From JANJUB01 sp031386985 (GTDB lineage: Bacteria; Armatimonadota; Fimbriimonadia; Fimbriimonadales; Fimbriimonadaceae), in the NCBI GenBank assembly GCA_031386985.1, contig JANNCV010000016.1:310001-374000 (forward strand): DNA of 64,000 nucleotides. Direction: 5' to 3'. The position numbers were made by a program, and so were the translations under genes. Below, piece by piece: positions 1-7,618 of the stretch (positions within the stretch are counted from its first letter, which is position 1; each line of letters opens with the position of its first letter). The notes beneath the pieces were generated by a model. That model saw only the letters and a program-made list of their open reading frames with translations. It searched no databases and had not been told where the DNA came from.

Positions 1-126
1 TGAATCGTATATGGTCTCTACGTCGCGATGAAAATCGAGGGGAGCGTGTCGCGCCTCTCCCGACATTTCCGCCCAAAAGACGTCAAAATCTTCCGGAACA
101 TCGGGCAAATAGGCGGGATCGTCCAC
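1..126 (-). CDS. Acetyl-xylan esterase / cephalosporin-C deacetylase-like protein, N-terminal fragment
   Basis: The gene runs off the left edge, so only the first 42 codons are present. They begin at a GTG at 126, two codons after an in-frame TAG. Residues 11-18 read PEDFDVFW and are followed by an AEMSGEARHAPLDF stretch. This resembles the conserved N-terminus of AXE1-family esterases (alpha/beta hydrolases that remove acetyl groups from xylan or cephalosporin C), where a P-x-D-F-D-x-F-W segment precedes the core. The catalytic Ser, Asp and His would lie outside the window. The start is 8 bases after the stop of the NIL-domain gene on the same strand, so the two are probably co-transcribed. 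The family call rests on a short segment. Confidence 0.55.
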   Translation of the reverse strand, partial: MDDPAYLPDVPEDFDVFWAEMSGEARHAPLDFHRDVETIYDS

Positions 127-134
127 GATCTAGG

Positions 135-374
135 TTAAGCGCCAACGGCGCGCTGGGCGGCTTCGACATGTAGCCCGGTCGTCATGAGCCAAGCGGTTGC
201 GCGCTGAATTTCCTCAATCGGGCCGCGCAGTTCAAGCTGAACCCAACCGTAGTCATCATCAATGCTCGCTTTCTTGATATTGACCTCCATCGCGAACTCG
301 CGACAAAGGCGGCAAATCCAGGGCTGGGCCCCGACGGCCCCGCTTCCAATCAAGGTGACATCAACCGAATGCAT
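135..374 (-). CDS. NIL-domain protein
   Basis: This 79-residue protein matches a free-standing NIL domain almost end to end. It has a beta strand (VDVTLIGSG), then a P-W-I-x-x-L-x-R-E-F segment, then EVNIKKASI with the VNI core, then a G-W-V-Q-L-E-L-R-G strand, a helix and a closing G-L-H-V-E strand. NIL domains occur at the C-terminus of methionine ABC transporter ATPases (MetN), where they bind the amino acid, and also as single-domain proteins or fused to ferredoxins. The ligand cannot be read from the sequence. A TAGACT hexamer lies 8 bases before the ATG and there is no clear Shine-Dalgarno. It lies just upstream of the esterase-like gene. Confidence 0.7.
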   Translation of the reverse strand: MHSVDVTLIGSGAVGAQPWICRLCREFAMEVNIKKASIDDDYGWVQLELRGPIEEIQRATAWLMTTGLHVEAAQRAVGA

Positions 375-453
375 CGGTTCGGAGTCTACCAGCCTTCAGA
401 AACTTAAGGGGCGCGACTCTGTCGGAGTCGCGCCGAGTTGGCCGTTTTGTCAG

Positions 454-1089
454 CTAACTTTTGATGTAACGAAACTGATCAACTTTGAAAGCCCCATCAT
501 CTTCAAAGGTGATGGTCTTTCTCATTGAACCTAGCTCGACCTTATCTCCATCTACTTCAGTCCACGTGAACGTAAGCGTATTGCCCTCGATCAGGTACTT
601 GCCCTTTGAGGTCGCGTTCGAACATTGGAATGAGAAGTTGCCATCTTTCGTAAAAGTTACGTTGACGGAGAGATCTAAACTCCCGCCTCGAGTTAGTATC
701 CACTTGCCCGGTAATTCGATCGAAATGTCTTTGACAAATTTCAATCCGTCAATGTCAAGACCTTCATTGCTATAGTTAGCAACTCTGGTCCAGGCGTCTT
801 TGTCTCCGTAGAGCCATATCGCGCCACTCTTCAGTTCGAATTTTCCGCTCTGGTGGAGTTTCTGGCCCCCCGACACCGCCGTGTATTTAAACGACTTATC
901 AGCAGCGAGAGATAAAGTTGCTTTGGGTTCTTGCAAACCCATCTTCCGAACCAAATCCGCGGTCTCGATCGGCACAACCATCTGCCATGTTCCAGCTAAG
1001 CGCCAAGGCGTGAGTGCGCCAACATCAGCGTTAGCGATTCCACAAGCGGCGAGAATGGTGAGCATTAGCAGTTTCTTCACATCCCACAT
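454..1089 (-). CDS. Exported lipocalin-like or lipoprotein candidate of unknown function
   Basis: The chosen ATG at 1089 gives 211 residues starting MWDVKK followed by a hydrophobic stretch ending ILAAC. This fits a short lipoprotein signal with the lipidated Cys near residue 16; cleavage after ANA is an alternative. A longer reading from a TTG at 1155 adds 22 polar residues in front of the signal and is less likely. The mature part is strand-rich. It contains two similar halves, each with a G-x-W or G-K-W start, a phenylalanine-rich strand and a G-K-F or G-K-Y-x-I-E-G-N-T-L strand. This is the pattern of lipocalin-like (META/DUF-type) stress proteins. No specific family is recognised. It stands alone, facing the tRNA gene. 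Confidence 0.55.
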   Translation of the reverse strand: MWDVKKLLMLTILAACGIANADVGALTPWRLAGTWQMVVPIETADLVRKMGLQEPKATLSLAADKSFKYTAVSGGQKLHQSGKFELKSGAIWLYGDKDAWTRVANYSNEGLDIDGLKFVKDISIELPGKWILTRGGSLDLSVNVTFTKDGNFSFQCSNATSKGKYLIEGNTLTFTWTEVDGDKVELGSMRKTITFEDDGAFKVDQFRYIKS

Positions 1090-1210
1090 CTTCCGCAGTG
1101 CAAACTGCAATAAGCCCTGATAAACAACTAGGTTTCTTGTACTCACGGAGTTCAAGAGGGGAAGGTCCCAGGCTTTGATACATCGTGGGGTAAAATTTGC
1201 AAGTCCAAAC

Positions 1211-1287
1211 GGCGGCGTAGCTCAGTTGGTTAGAGCAAACGGTTCATACCCGTTAGGTCGGTGGTTCAAGTCCACTCGCCGCTACCA
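1211..1287 (+). tRNA. tRNA-Met (anticodon CAT), elongator type
   Basis: The full cloverleaf can be drawn. The acceptor GGCGGCG pairs with CGCCGCT (one G-U at the first pair). The D arm is GCTC/GAGC, the anticodon stem AACGG/CCGTT carries loop TTCATAC (CAT at 1245-1247), and the T stem GGTGG/CCACT carries loop TTCAAGT. The discriminator A is followed by an encoded CCA (1285-1287). The paired first base argues against initiator tRNA, which has an unpaired 1-72. The GGTTCATACCC anticodon arm is typical of elongator Met rather than the lysidine-modified Ile tRNA. An integrase remnant begins 55 bases downstream. Confidence 0.95.
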
Positions 1288-1341
1288 CCTTAGTCATTTG
1301 AACCTGGGACTACACATTTGACCTTGTCCCAGGACATACAA

Positions 1342-1686
1342 ATGAAGTTACAACAAACGGTTCAGACATTCTTCAACATACCCCAAGCCCTCCACGAGTT
1401 TATGCTGCACCAGCGCAGTTCGGGGCACAGCCCCCGCACAATTGACCACTACCGAACGTCATTTAGGCACTTGAGCACCTCGCTTGAGGCACAGGGTGTA
1501 CAGGACTTTGAAGGGGTCCGACCCCTGCACTTGCGACAGTTCATGATTGAGCTGTATGCCAAGTACAAGCCCAAGACGGTACATGGCATAGCCACAGACC
1601 TACGGGCATTCTTTTCATTCCACCAGCGGGAGAATGAGATACTCAGCCCAATGGCCAAGGTTGATATGCCCTCCTCAACTGTTTGA
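1342..1686 (+). pseudogene. Tyrosine recombinase/integrase, N-terminal core-binding domain only
   Basis: The 114-residue frame contains the SAM-like core-binding domain of a tyrosine recombinase. There are helices around ALHEFMLHQRSSGHSPRT, then a T-I-D-H-Y-R-T-S-F-R-H-L helix, and a segment with HGIATDLRAFFSFHQRENEI ending at PMAKVDMP. This is the point where the catalytic domain with its R-H-R-Y residues should begin. A stop occurs at 1684-1686, and no frame of the following 340 bases shows catalytic motifs. A TTG at 1318 is an alternative start. It lies next to tRNA-Met, a common integration target, so it probably marks an old island end. It is called a pseudogene because DNA cleavage would be impossible without the second domain. 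Confidence 0.75.
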
Positions 1687-2031
1687 GCTTTCCATCTCTA
1701 ACTCCAGCCGCAATTTGGTTCTTGTCTTGCGCCGCGCTAAGGAAAACTTCAGGCAAGTGAGCAAAACTAGGCAAGATGGGACTCCAATTCGGTGGAAGTT
1801 AGAGGAGAGATTTCTTGACAATTTCAGAACAACTGGAAGACATTGTGCAAAGCATGCCCACCATGCAACGAGCTGAAACCACTGCCATACAACCGAAATT
1901 TAAGACAACTAGGCGAGATTTTACTCAATCACAGAATAACTCCATGAGAAAATTTACCCTCACCCACCAAACTTCGGCCAACGATTCGCGCTATACTTCG
2001 TCTAGGATGACCGTCGCATCCGGAGGTTCAA
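1687..2031. other. Intergenic stretch without a recognisable gene
   Basis: These 345 bases follow the broken integrase. No frame gives a recognisable protein; a reading frame at 1815-2039 has no family features and overlaps the start of the next gene. Two similar short blocks, aaaactaggcaagat near 1763 and acaactaggcgagat near 1906, suggest decayed duplicated sequence. The last part carries the start signal of the next gene, GGAGG at about 2021-2025. Confidence 0.5.
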
Positions 2032-3138
2032 ATGTTTAAGCACGTTGCTCTTTTATCTTCATTGGGCGGAGCCCTTTATCCCGGCCCAACTCAGGATCAG
2101 GCGTTTTTCGCAATATTAGCGGAGACGAAGGTGGGGCGGATGGCGGGAATGCCCGTCATTGATCTGAGCGAGTTACCTCCTGGTTTCAAACTACCCCCTC
2201 AGGCGATGATGTTTTCAGGCAAGCCCTCGCGTTTGCTCAACGTTCGGCTTTGGTCGCCCAGCATCGCTCCGGCTAACGCAACTGCATCCGTAGCTCCCCC
2301 CGCCGGATTGAAGCAAGGGAACAAGCTTGACCTCGAACTTTATCGCCCCGAAGCCGCTGGCGGTACGGGAAAAGTGAGAGGATTTGACCCTGAAGCTAAC
2401 CCTGAGAAGTTCACGATCAAGATTTACTGGGGCTCTTCGGAGACCGTTAAGGAGGGGCAACCTCGAATCATGACGTGGGGCAATTTGACTCCCGAGCAAA
2501 AGGAAGCTATGAATAATCGGGCACGCGAATCTCAACAAGGCGAGGGCTCCTATTATTACAAGGCGGGCTGGACAACGGGTTACTGGCCCACGAAAAAGCA
2601 GCCCGGCAGTATCGCCGATGATGCCTCGCTGGTGGGCAAGTATTCGTTGACCACTAGCTACACCGGAAATGTAGACATTGAAGCTCCGTCAGACGTGAAT
2701 TTCCTGCCTGGAATCCTTATGTCAAAGCCAAATCTTGAAAACAAAATTGATCTCAAGAAATCAATTAATTTCGAGTGGGGCTCCATCACAAACGCTTTGG
2801 GTTTGAATGCCGCGATTATGGGAATGGAAGGGAATAACACGCTCATTTTCTGGAGTTCATCGGAGGTGTTCACGGAGGCTTTGATGGGGGATATGGGATT
2901 CCTGCAGATGGCCGAAGTGCGCGATTTCGTGAGCAAAACGATGTTCATGGAGGGCACTCAAACCAAGGTCTCGGTCCCAGCGGGCATATTCCAAAATGCT
3001 GATTTTGCGATGATGAACATGGCCGGCTACGGCCCCGGCTCCGCCCTTGAAAAAGCCCAACCCCTCCCCCGAATTCAAACAAAAACAAGTTTGATGTTGA
3101 TGTTGGGTGGTAAGAAGATGGATTTTGCTCGGCGGTAG
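2032..3138 (+). CDS. Hypothetical protein, possibly exported, 368 residues
   Basis: The start is supported by a GGAGG seven bases before the ATG. The first 17 residues (MFKHVALLSSLGGALYP) are hydrophobic and could be a weak signal peptide. The body is rich in Pro, Gly and Met. It includes a YRPEA-type strand region, a segment KIYWGSSETVKEGQPR that looks like a beta-sandwich strand pair, and a second related segment INFEWGSITNALGLNA...NTLIFWSSSEV. The two W-G-S / W-S-S blocks suggest an internal duplication of a beta-sandwich unit. I do not recognise the family. A surface or periplasmic location is likely but not proven. It is transcribed toward rpsJ, with about 200 bases between. Confidence 0.6.
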   Translation: MFKHVALLSSLGGALYPGPTQDQAFFAILAETKVGRMAGMPVIDLSELPPGFKLPPQAMMFSGKPSRLLNVRLWSPSIAPANATASVAPPAGLKQGNKLDLELYRPEAAGGTGKVRGFDPEANPEKFTIKIYWGSSETVKEGQPRIMTWGNLTPEQKEAMNNRARESQQGEGSYYYKAGWTTGYWPTKKQPGSIADDASLVGKYSLTTSYTGNVDIEAPSDVNFLPGILMSKPNLENKIDLKKSINFEWGSITNALGLNAAIMGMEGNNTLIFWSSSEVFTEALMGDMGFLQMAEVRDFVSKTMFMEGTQTKVSVPAGIFQNADFAMMNMAGYGPGSALEKAQPLPRIQTKTSLMLMLGGKKMDFARR

Positions 3139-3240
3139 AGTTTGCGGAGTTCGGGGGAAGTTCGGTATGGCTTTGGGATTGTAAATCCATCCCTCGTCGG
3201 CTTTCGACACACTCCAACCCTCCTTCGAAGTTTGCCGCCA

Positions 3241-3268
3241 CCCGATACCCGATACCCGATACCCGAAA
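3241..3268. repeat. Heptamer tandem repeat (CCCGATA)
   Basis: Three exact copies of CCCGATA and a fourth, CCCGAAA, follow each other without spacers about 80 bases upstream of rpsJ. Such 7-bp tandem repeats are known from several bacterial genomes as dispersed short repeats. This one is too short and spacer-less to be CRISPR. Confidence 0.9.
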
Positions 3269-3346
3269 CCAGGTACAATCTAGCTTCCGCGAGGTTGCGG
3301 CGCTCTTGCCGAGTTGCCGGTTTTCGTGGATCACAGGAAACTATAT

Positions 3347-3655
3347 ATGGCACAAATTCGAGTTAGAATACGCCTTCGCGCGTATGACCACCGGCTGATT
3401 GATCAGTCCGCAGAGAAAATCGTTGATACGGCTAAGCGCACCGGCGCCCGCTTGAGCGGTCCGATTCCTCTCCCCACCAATATCCGCAAGTTCTGCGTTA
3501 TTCGCGGCCCACACATTGACAAGGAGTCAATGGAGCACTTTGAGCTTCGTACGCACAACCGCCTGATTGATATCCTGGACCCGACAAACAAGACGATTGA
3601 CGCCCTTATGCGCCTTGATCTACCCAGCGGCGTGGATATCGAAATCAAGAGCTAG
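3347..3655 (+). CDS. rpsJ: 30S ribosomal protein S10
   Basis: S10 is a small-subunit head protein that also acts in transcription antitermination as NusE. The 102-residue product starts MAQIRVRIRLRAYDHRLIDQ and contains the family core: KIVDTAKRTGA, GPIPLPT, and the C-terminal RTHNRLIDILDP and LPSGVDIEI. The ATG at 3347 was chosen because the upstream extension is unrelated to S10; AGGAA lies about 10 bases before it. In most bacteria rpsJ opens the S10-spc-alpha operon or follows tuf. Here it stands alone. The previous gene is unrelated, and the next gene is convergent with a 4-base overlap of the two stop regions. Confidence 0.97.
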   Translation: MAQIRVRIRLRAYDHRLIDQSAEKIVDTAKRTGARLSGPIPLPTNIRKFCVIRGPHIDKESMEHFELRTHNRLIDILDPTNKTIDALMRLDLPSGVDIEIKS

Positions 3656-5112
3656 TTACGAAACGACCGTTTCAATTGCGAGATCGTCGAGTTCCGAATA
3701 TCCTCGTGCTCGGCGATAAACTTCATATCGGGGTTGTCGCGTTTTAGGAACTCCAGACCTTGTTCGTTGCCAGTCAGTAGGAAGTCGCTAATGGCGATTG
3801 TGTAGGTTTGAGTAGGGACAATCTCCCTTTCGGCTACTTGCCAATGGCCCGTTTCGCCGGTGATGTTTGCACTCTGTAAGTACCCGCCTTTGCCTCGATT
3901 TGCGATGCCCTGATCGAGGGTGCGAGAGAGCAAGCTACCTTTCATCTCTACCGAGCAAACTTTGCCGCCGAAAGGCAAAATGCGGATGACATCATATTCC
4001 GTGAGCGTGCCGGGAGGCAGCACATCATCTATACGAATCGAACCCCCATTGAAAATTGCGGCTTGCGTGCTCTGAGCGGCAGCCATCATGCCCTGGGCAA
4101 TAATTACCGTGAGATTTGTTGGCTTGCTACGAACGCTGGACTCTTTGCCGTCCAACATCACATTTGAGTTTACAACCGGTGCTTCCGGCGAGAAGCCGTC
4201 TTTCCGAAACCCAGCAAACGCGATTTCGACCCACTTGTCGACCTCACCTTTCACCTGAACATCTTGGGGGACATCGAGGTCGAGCGGTTTCAATGTTGAG
4301 CGCCGCCTTAACTGCCGTGAGACCGGATTGAATGCAAATTCGTGAATAAACGCTGATTTTGCGTTAGCGTCTGCCTTGTAAATGCCCGCCAGTCCGCCGA
4401 TTTCAAGGCGATGCGCTTCGTGCTCGTGCCCGCCGATGATCATGTCAATCTCGGGGAACGCGGTGGCGAGTTTGAGGTCGTCCTCGTAGGCAAGATGGGT
4501 AATCGCGACGAGGACGTCAACTTGCGGTCGGAGTGTGTTCACTTGCTTGCGGGCGGCCTGCATTGGGTCGGTGTATTGGACATACTTTGCGGGGTTGCTA
4601 TTGATCGTAAGCCCAAAATAGCCCACCCGCACTTCGCCTTCGGCGGTTTTGTAGACCTCAATTTTGGATTCTGAGGTTTTAGAGAAGAGTTGGCCCTTGG
4701 TGTCCAGCACGTTGCTGGAGACCCAGGTGAATTGCGACTCATCCATGCGCTTTTTGAACTGATCTTCAGTGACGTCGAATTCATGATTACCGAAGGTGAC
4801 GTACTTCACCGGGATCGCATTCATGCACGCAACCATTTGCTTACCCGCGAGCCGCTCCCCGTCAACGCGAGCGGTTCCAAGGGCACTTGGGCTGAAGAAA
4901 TCACCCGCTACGACCACGAACGTATTCGGCGTTTCCTGTTTTATTCGTTTGTAAACCGTGGCAACTTTCGCCATTCCGCCCTCGCCGCGCAAGGGGGTGA
5001 TCTCGTAAATGTCGTTTAGCTGGATGAGATTGAACCTAACCTCGCTAGAGTTGCTCCAAGCGATTGTTGTGGGTTTCTGGAAGGCGATGAGGGTCAATAG
5101 GAATTGCAACAT
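3652..5112 (-). CDS. 5'-nucleotidase / UshA-like metallophosphoesterase, exported
   Basis: The protein hydrolyses phosphate from nucleotides or similar esters outside the cytoplasm, by family analogy. The ATG at 5112 (486 residues) is preferred because AGGAG lies six bases before it and it gives a hydrophobic signal MLQFLLTLIAF. The metallophosphoesterase N-terminal domain shows LIQLNDIYE (first metal site, usually ND-x-H), VVAGDFFSPS, FGNHEFD and later ITHLAYEDD and GGHEHE. The C-terminal substrate domain has FNGGSIR and ILPFGGKV, as in 5'-nucleotidase C domains. The usual His of the first motif is replaced by Tyr. It follows the beta-lactamase-family gene by 52 bases on the same strand, so they may share a transcript. 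Its stop overlaps that of rpsJ. Confidence 0.88.
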   Translation of the reverse strand: MLQFLLTLIAFQKPTTIAWSNSSEVRFNLIQLNDIYEITPLRGEGGMAKVATVYKRIKQETPNTFVVVAGDFFSPSALGTARVDGERLAGKQMVACMNAIPVKYVTFGNHEFDVTEDQFKKRMDESQFTWVSSNVLDTKGQLFSKTSESKIEVYKTAEGEVRVGYFGLTINSNPAKYVQYTDPMQAARKQVNTLRPQVDVLVAITHLAYEDDLKLATAFPEIDMIIGGHEHEAHRLEIGGLAGIYKADANAKSAFIHEFAFNPVSRQLRRRSTLKPLDLDVPQDVQVKGEVDKWVEIAFAGFRKDGFSPEAPVVNSNVMLDGKESSVRSKPTNLTVIIAQGMMAAAQSTQAAIFNGGSIRIDDVLPPGTLTEYDVIRILPFGGKVCSVEMKGSLLSRTLDQGIANRGKGGYLQSANITGETGHWQVAEREIVPTQTYTIAISDFLLTGNEQGLEFLKRDNPDMKFIAEHEDIRNSTISQLKRSFRN

Positions 5113-5164
5113 AGCAACTCCTATTATGAACTCCGGTCGTGGCATGGGACGCCCAATCCACTGG

Positions 5165-6535
5165 CTACGCTTTGCCCGGATCGGCCTGACGAGCGATGGA
5201 GTAGATCAAGCCGCTCGGATCAACGAAGAACTCTACCAAAAAAGAAGCCGAACCAACAGCCGCTCGATAGCGCCCCACGTGATCGGGTACCTCATCGCGT
5301 TCATCCACGAACGTCAACTTGAAGTCCTTCATGGTCGCGTAGGCTTCTAAGGCCATGCGCCCTCGTCCCGTTTTGAGGCGGGCTTGCATGTCCGCGTGAA
5401 ACAGCGGGCTCTCGATTTCTGCAACGGCGAGCGCGGTTAGCGCTTTGCTGAGGGTGGCCGTCCGTTCTGGGTTTGGGTCTTCGCCGTCTTTCACTGGCTT
5501 GGGCCGCAAGTCGGGCTCCAATACACGAGCCAATCCCAAGGCGAAATCATCTCCTCCAACCGGATATAGGTTGCACATCATCGTGATCGTTAGCTTTTGA
5601 TTAGGGAAGTTCGACATCGTCGCGCTAAATCCAACCGAGTTGCCACCGTGTGAACTTTGCAAGTGGTTGTTGATGCGGCGGTTCATCCAACCTAGCCCAT
5701 AGGCCGTCTTTCGACCGGACGAAAGGACGTTTGGCGCCTGCATTTGGGCTATCGTCTCGGGCTTCACCACCCGTCCGGCGTTGCAAGCTTCCAACCATCG
5801 CGTCAAATCTTCAGTCGTGCAGAAGCCCCCTCCATCGCTGGGAACCGCCGCTACGCCGCCCTCGCCCGCGTTCACAAACTTGCCATCTTGAAAGTAGTAT
5901 CCGTTGGGCCGATTTGGAATGGAGGTCTTACCGTCAAACGCGACGGTTTTGAGTCCCCCTTTTTTCAACACGCCGCTCAGAACACAGTCCGAATACTTCG
6001 TGCCCGTCAATCTCTCCAAAATGTGGCCGAGTAAAACGTAGTTCGAGTTGCTGTATTGGTAGAACCTCCCGGTCTCAAAATCAAGCGGGAGTTTCCCCAT
6101 ATCGGCTAGCCACTTTTCTTTCGTGTAAGTATCGGCAAGCCCGATTCCAGGTTGAAAAGCGTAGTCGCTAATGCCACTGGTTTGGCTGAGCAACTGCTTC
6201 ACAGAGATGTCTTTCCAAAGGGCCGATGAACCCGGCAACAGAAGGCCGACGGTGTCGCTTAGTGAAAGCTTGCCGTCATCTACGAACCGCATTATCGCCG
6301 CCGCCGTGAATGTTTTTCCAATCGAGCCCATGTCATAGCGGTCTTGGTTTTTACTTGGAACCTTCTTTTCCAAGTTCGAAAAGCCGTACGACTGATGCTT
6401 GAGCACTTTGCCATTCTGTTTCACCATCACCGTCAGCCCGGGGATGTGTTGGCGTGACATTTCAGCTTTGACGAAGGTGTCAATAGCGTCGTCGGCGGGA
6501 GCGAGGAGGACAACGGCGGCGCAAAGCAGGGTCAT
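5165..6535 (-). CDS. Serine hydrolase of the class C beta-lactamase family, exported
   Basis: The 456-residue protein begins with a signal peptide (TLLCAAVVLLA). It contains the two signatures of the beta-lactamase/D-alanyl-D-alanine peptidase fold: S-I-G-K at about residue 72 (nucleophilic Ser and Lys) and Y-S-N in the segment QYSNSNYVLLG. A later SSHGGNSVGF supplies the H-x-G element that replaces K-T-G in esterase-like members. Such proteins can be beta-lactamases, peptidases or esterases, and the substrate cannot be predicted. The extra C-terminal domain after about residue 350 is typical of the non-lactamase members. The start codon lies inside a strong palindrome (see the separate entry). 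The phosphoesterase gene follows by 52 bases. Confidence 0.88.
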   Translation of the reverse strand: MTLLCAAVVLLAPADDAIDTFVKAEMSRQHIPGLTVMVKQNGKVLKHQSYGFSNLEKKVPSKNQDRYDMGSIGKTFTAAAIMRFVDDGKLSLSDTVGLLLPGSSALWKDISVKQLLSQTSGISDYAFQPGIGLADTYTKEKWLADMGKLPLDFETGRFYQYSNSNYVLLGHILERLTGTKYSDCVLSGVLKKGGLKTVAFDGKTSIPNRPNGYYFQDGKFVNAGEGGVAAVPSDGGGFCTTEDLTRWLEACNAGRVVKPETIAQMQAPNVLSSGRKTAYGLGWMNRRINNHLQSSHGGNSVGFSATMSNFPNQKLTITMMCNLYPVGGDDFALGLARVLEPDLRPKPVKDGEDPNPERTATLSKALTALAVAEIESPLFHADMQARLKTGRGRMALEAYATMKDFKLTFVDERDEVPDHVGRYRAAVGSASFLVEFFVDPSGLIYSIARQADPGKA

Positions 6536-6560
6536 AGGTGCAAATTACGTTGCACCTATG
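6533..6560 (-). promoter_or_regulatory. Perfect 11-bp inverted repeat spanning the start codon of the serine hydrolase gene
   Basis: Arms CATAGGTGCAA (6533-6543) and TTGCACCTATG (6550-6560) are perfect complements with a 6-base loop. On the minus strand the second arm ends in the ATG of the hydrolase. A TAATTT hexamer overlaps the loop exactly six bases before the ATG. That position would fit a -10 element for a leaderless transcript. The dyad may be an operator, or an RNA hairpin hiding the start. Confidence 0.6.
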
Positions 6561-6617
6561 CAGATGGTTCCAGGGGCCTTTTTCCCAGGAGCCCCGCCCG
6601 TTGCCTTGGCCCGAACC

Positions 6618-7067
6618 TCAGATGCTGCTGCCATCATCGGTTCCGCCGACGAAGGAGACCACTTCGCCCGTGTTTGTATCAACTACAACTGCGGATACTT
6701 TCACGGTTGGCTCATCGCTGGTGAGGGTGGCTCGCACCGCCGTGGAAGCGGGCAGGTCATAGGAAGCTGCGCTTCCCGGCGGGAGATTGACGAGGTCGCT
6801 TTGGGCTTGACCAGAAATCTCCCAGCTCTTTACGCCGGCGTTGATGCCCGAGGGCGCGTACTCGAACTGGCGGAATCGAACTGTGGCGGCTTGGACCCGG
6901 GCGCTTACGGTAACCCGAACCACCTGATTGGGGCCCAAAACCACTAGGCCCGTGTCTCCTATCGGCCTTTGCGGCGCGGCCCCCGCCGTTCGGGCCGAGC
7001 TTGCCAGCCCAAAGAAACCAAGGGTCAAAACGACTGTGATTGCTAAAGTTGATGGTTTGATATTCAT
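6618..7067 (-). CDS. Small exported protein, unknown
   Basis: The ATG at 7067 gives 149 residues starting with a clear signal peptide, MNIKPSTLAITVVLTLGFFGLASSA. Longer readings upstream only add unrelated basic sequence. The mature protein is strand-rich, with alternating Val/Thr/Ala stretches (VVRVTVSARVQAATVRFRQFEYA and AVRATLTSDEPTVKVSAVVVD). It looks like one small beta-sandwich and has no Cys or metal motif. I do not recognise a family. It ends in an acidic GGTDDGSSI. The gene stands between the hydrolase and the GyrI-like gene, all on the minus strand, separated by about 80 bases on each side. Confidence 0.6.
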   Translation of the reverse strand: MNIKPSTLAITVVLTLGFFGLASSARTAGAAPQRPIGDTGLVVLGPNQVVRVTVSARVQAATVRFRQFEYAPSGINAGVKSWEISGQAQSDLVNLPPGSAASYDLPASTAVRATLTSDEPTVKVSAVVVDTNTGEVVSFVGGTDDGSSI

Positions 7068-7147
7068 TTGTTTTCCGATCCAATTTTTTGGATGATGGAA
7101 TAGTAGCATCGCAAACGTCACAGAAACGTCACAAGAATCGTCACCAC

Positions 7148-7609
7148 CTAGAATTTCTGAACGCGCACGGGAACGTAGAGTTCGGTGACCCAGTTGGTCG
7201 GGTCTGGTTCGTCGCCGGGGTCGGTTACATAACGGTCCCACGGCGAGCCGCTTACTTCGAATCCACAGCGAGAGACTTCTTCCCAGTACTCGCGCCAAGC
7301 ACCCGCCAATCCATCGTAGTGGCCCTCATAAGTTCCCATGACAGCGCGCTCAGCCGGATAAATACGTAACTTGATTCCCCCTTGGGGCACGGTATCGGAT
7401 CGTACCGGCAGAACGGCTTCGATATCGCATTCATCGGGCAACCATGCGCGGTAGATCACGCATTGGGCGTCCACCATTTCGGCTTCCGGATTCGTGCTTG
7501 TGATCAGTTCGAACAGCTCGCCGATTTTTTGGCCCAATTCTGAGTGTTTGCAGGTAGCTTCGGCTATCAAAGCTGTCCTTTCTGGCAAATCAACGATGGA
7601 GAGTTCCAT
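7148..7609 (-). CDS. GyrI-like small-molecule-binding protein (AraC effector-binding fold)
   Basis: The 153-residue protein is a stand-alone GyrI-like domain, the effector-binding fold (SHS2 pair) also found at the C-terminus of BmrR and Rob. Supporting features are the start ELSIVDLPERTALI, the central strand AVLPVRSD, an ERAVMGTYEGHYDGLAGAW segment matching the usual A-x-x-x-H-x-G-x-Y block, and the C-terminal WDRYVTDPGDEPDPTNWVTE. The latter resembles the family ending Y-x-x-D-P-x-x-x-x-P-x-x-x-x-T-x-I. There is no DNA-binding domain, so it probably acts as a binding or modulating protein. The ATG at 7609 has no Shine-Dalgarno, but CATACT lies exactly six bases upstream. It diverges from the next gene with 9 bases between starts. 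Confidence 0.8.
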   Translation of the reverse strand: MELSIVDLPERTALIAEATCKHSELGQKIGELFELITSTNPEAEMVDAQCVIYRAWLPDECDIEAVLPVRSDTVPQGGIKLRIYPAERAVMGTYEGHYDGLAGAWREYWEEVSRCGFEVSGSPWDRYVTDPGDEPDPTNWVTELYVPVRVQKF

Positions 7610-7618
7610 TTGTTAAGT

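Noticed and set aside
1211..1287. Initiator tRNA-Met or tRNA-Ile2 as alternatives
   Set aside because: The first pair G-U is formed (initiators lack it), and the GGTTCATACCC arm is of the elongator Met type.
1815..2039. Reading frame of 74 codons after the integrase remnant
   Set aside because: It starts with TTG, has no family similarity and overlaps the next gene's ribosome site and start.
3241..3268. Possible CRISPR-like array
   Set aside because: Units are 7 bp with no spacers and no cas genes are nearby.
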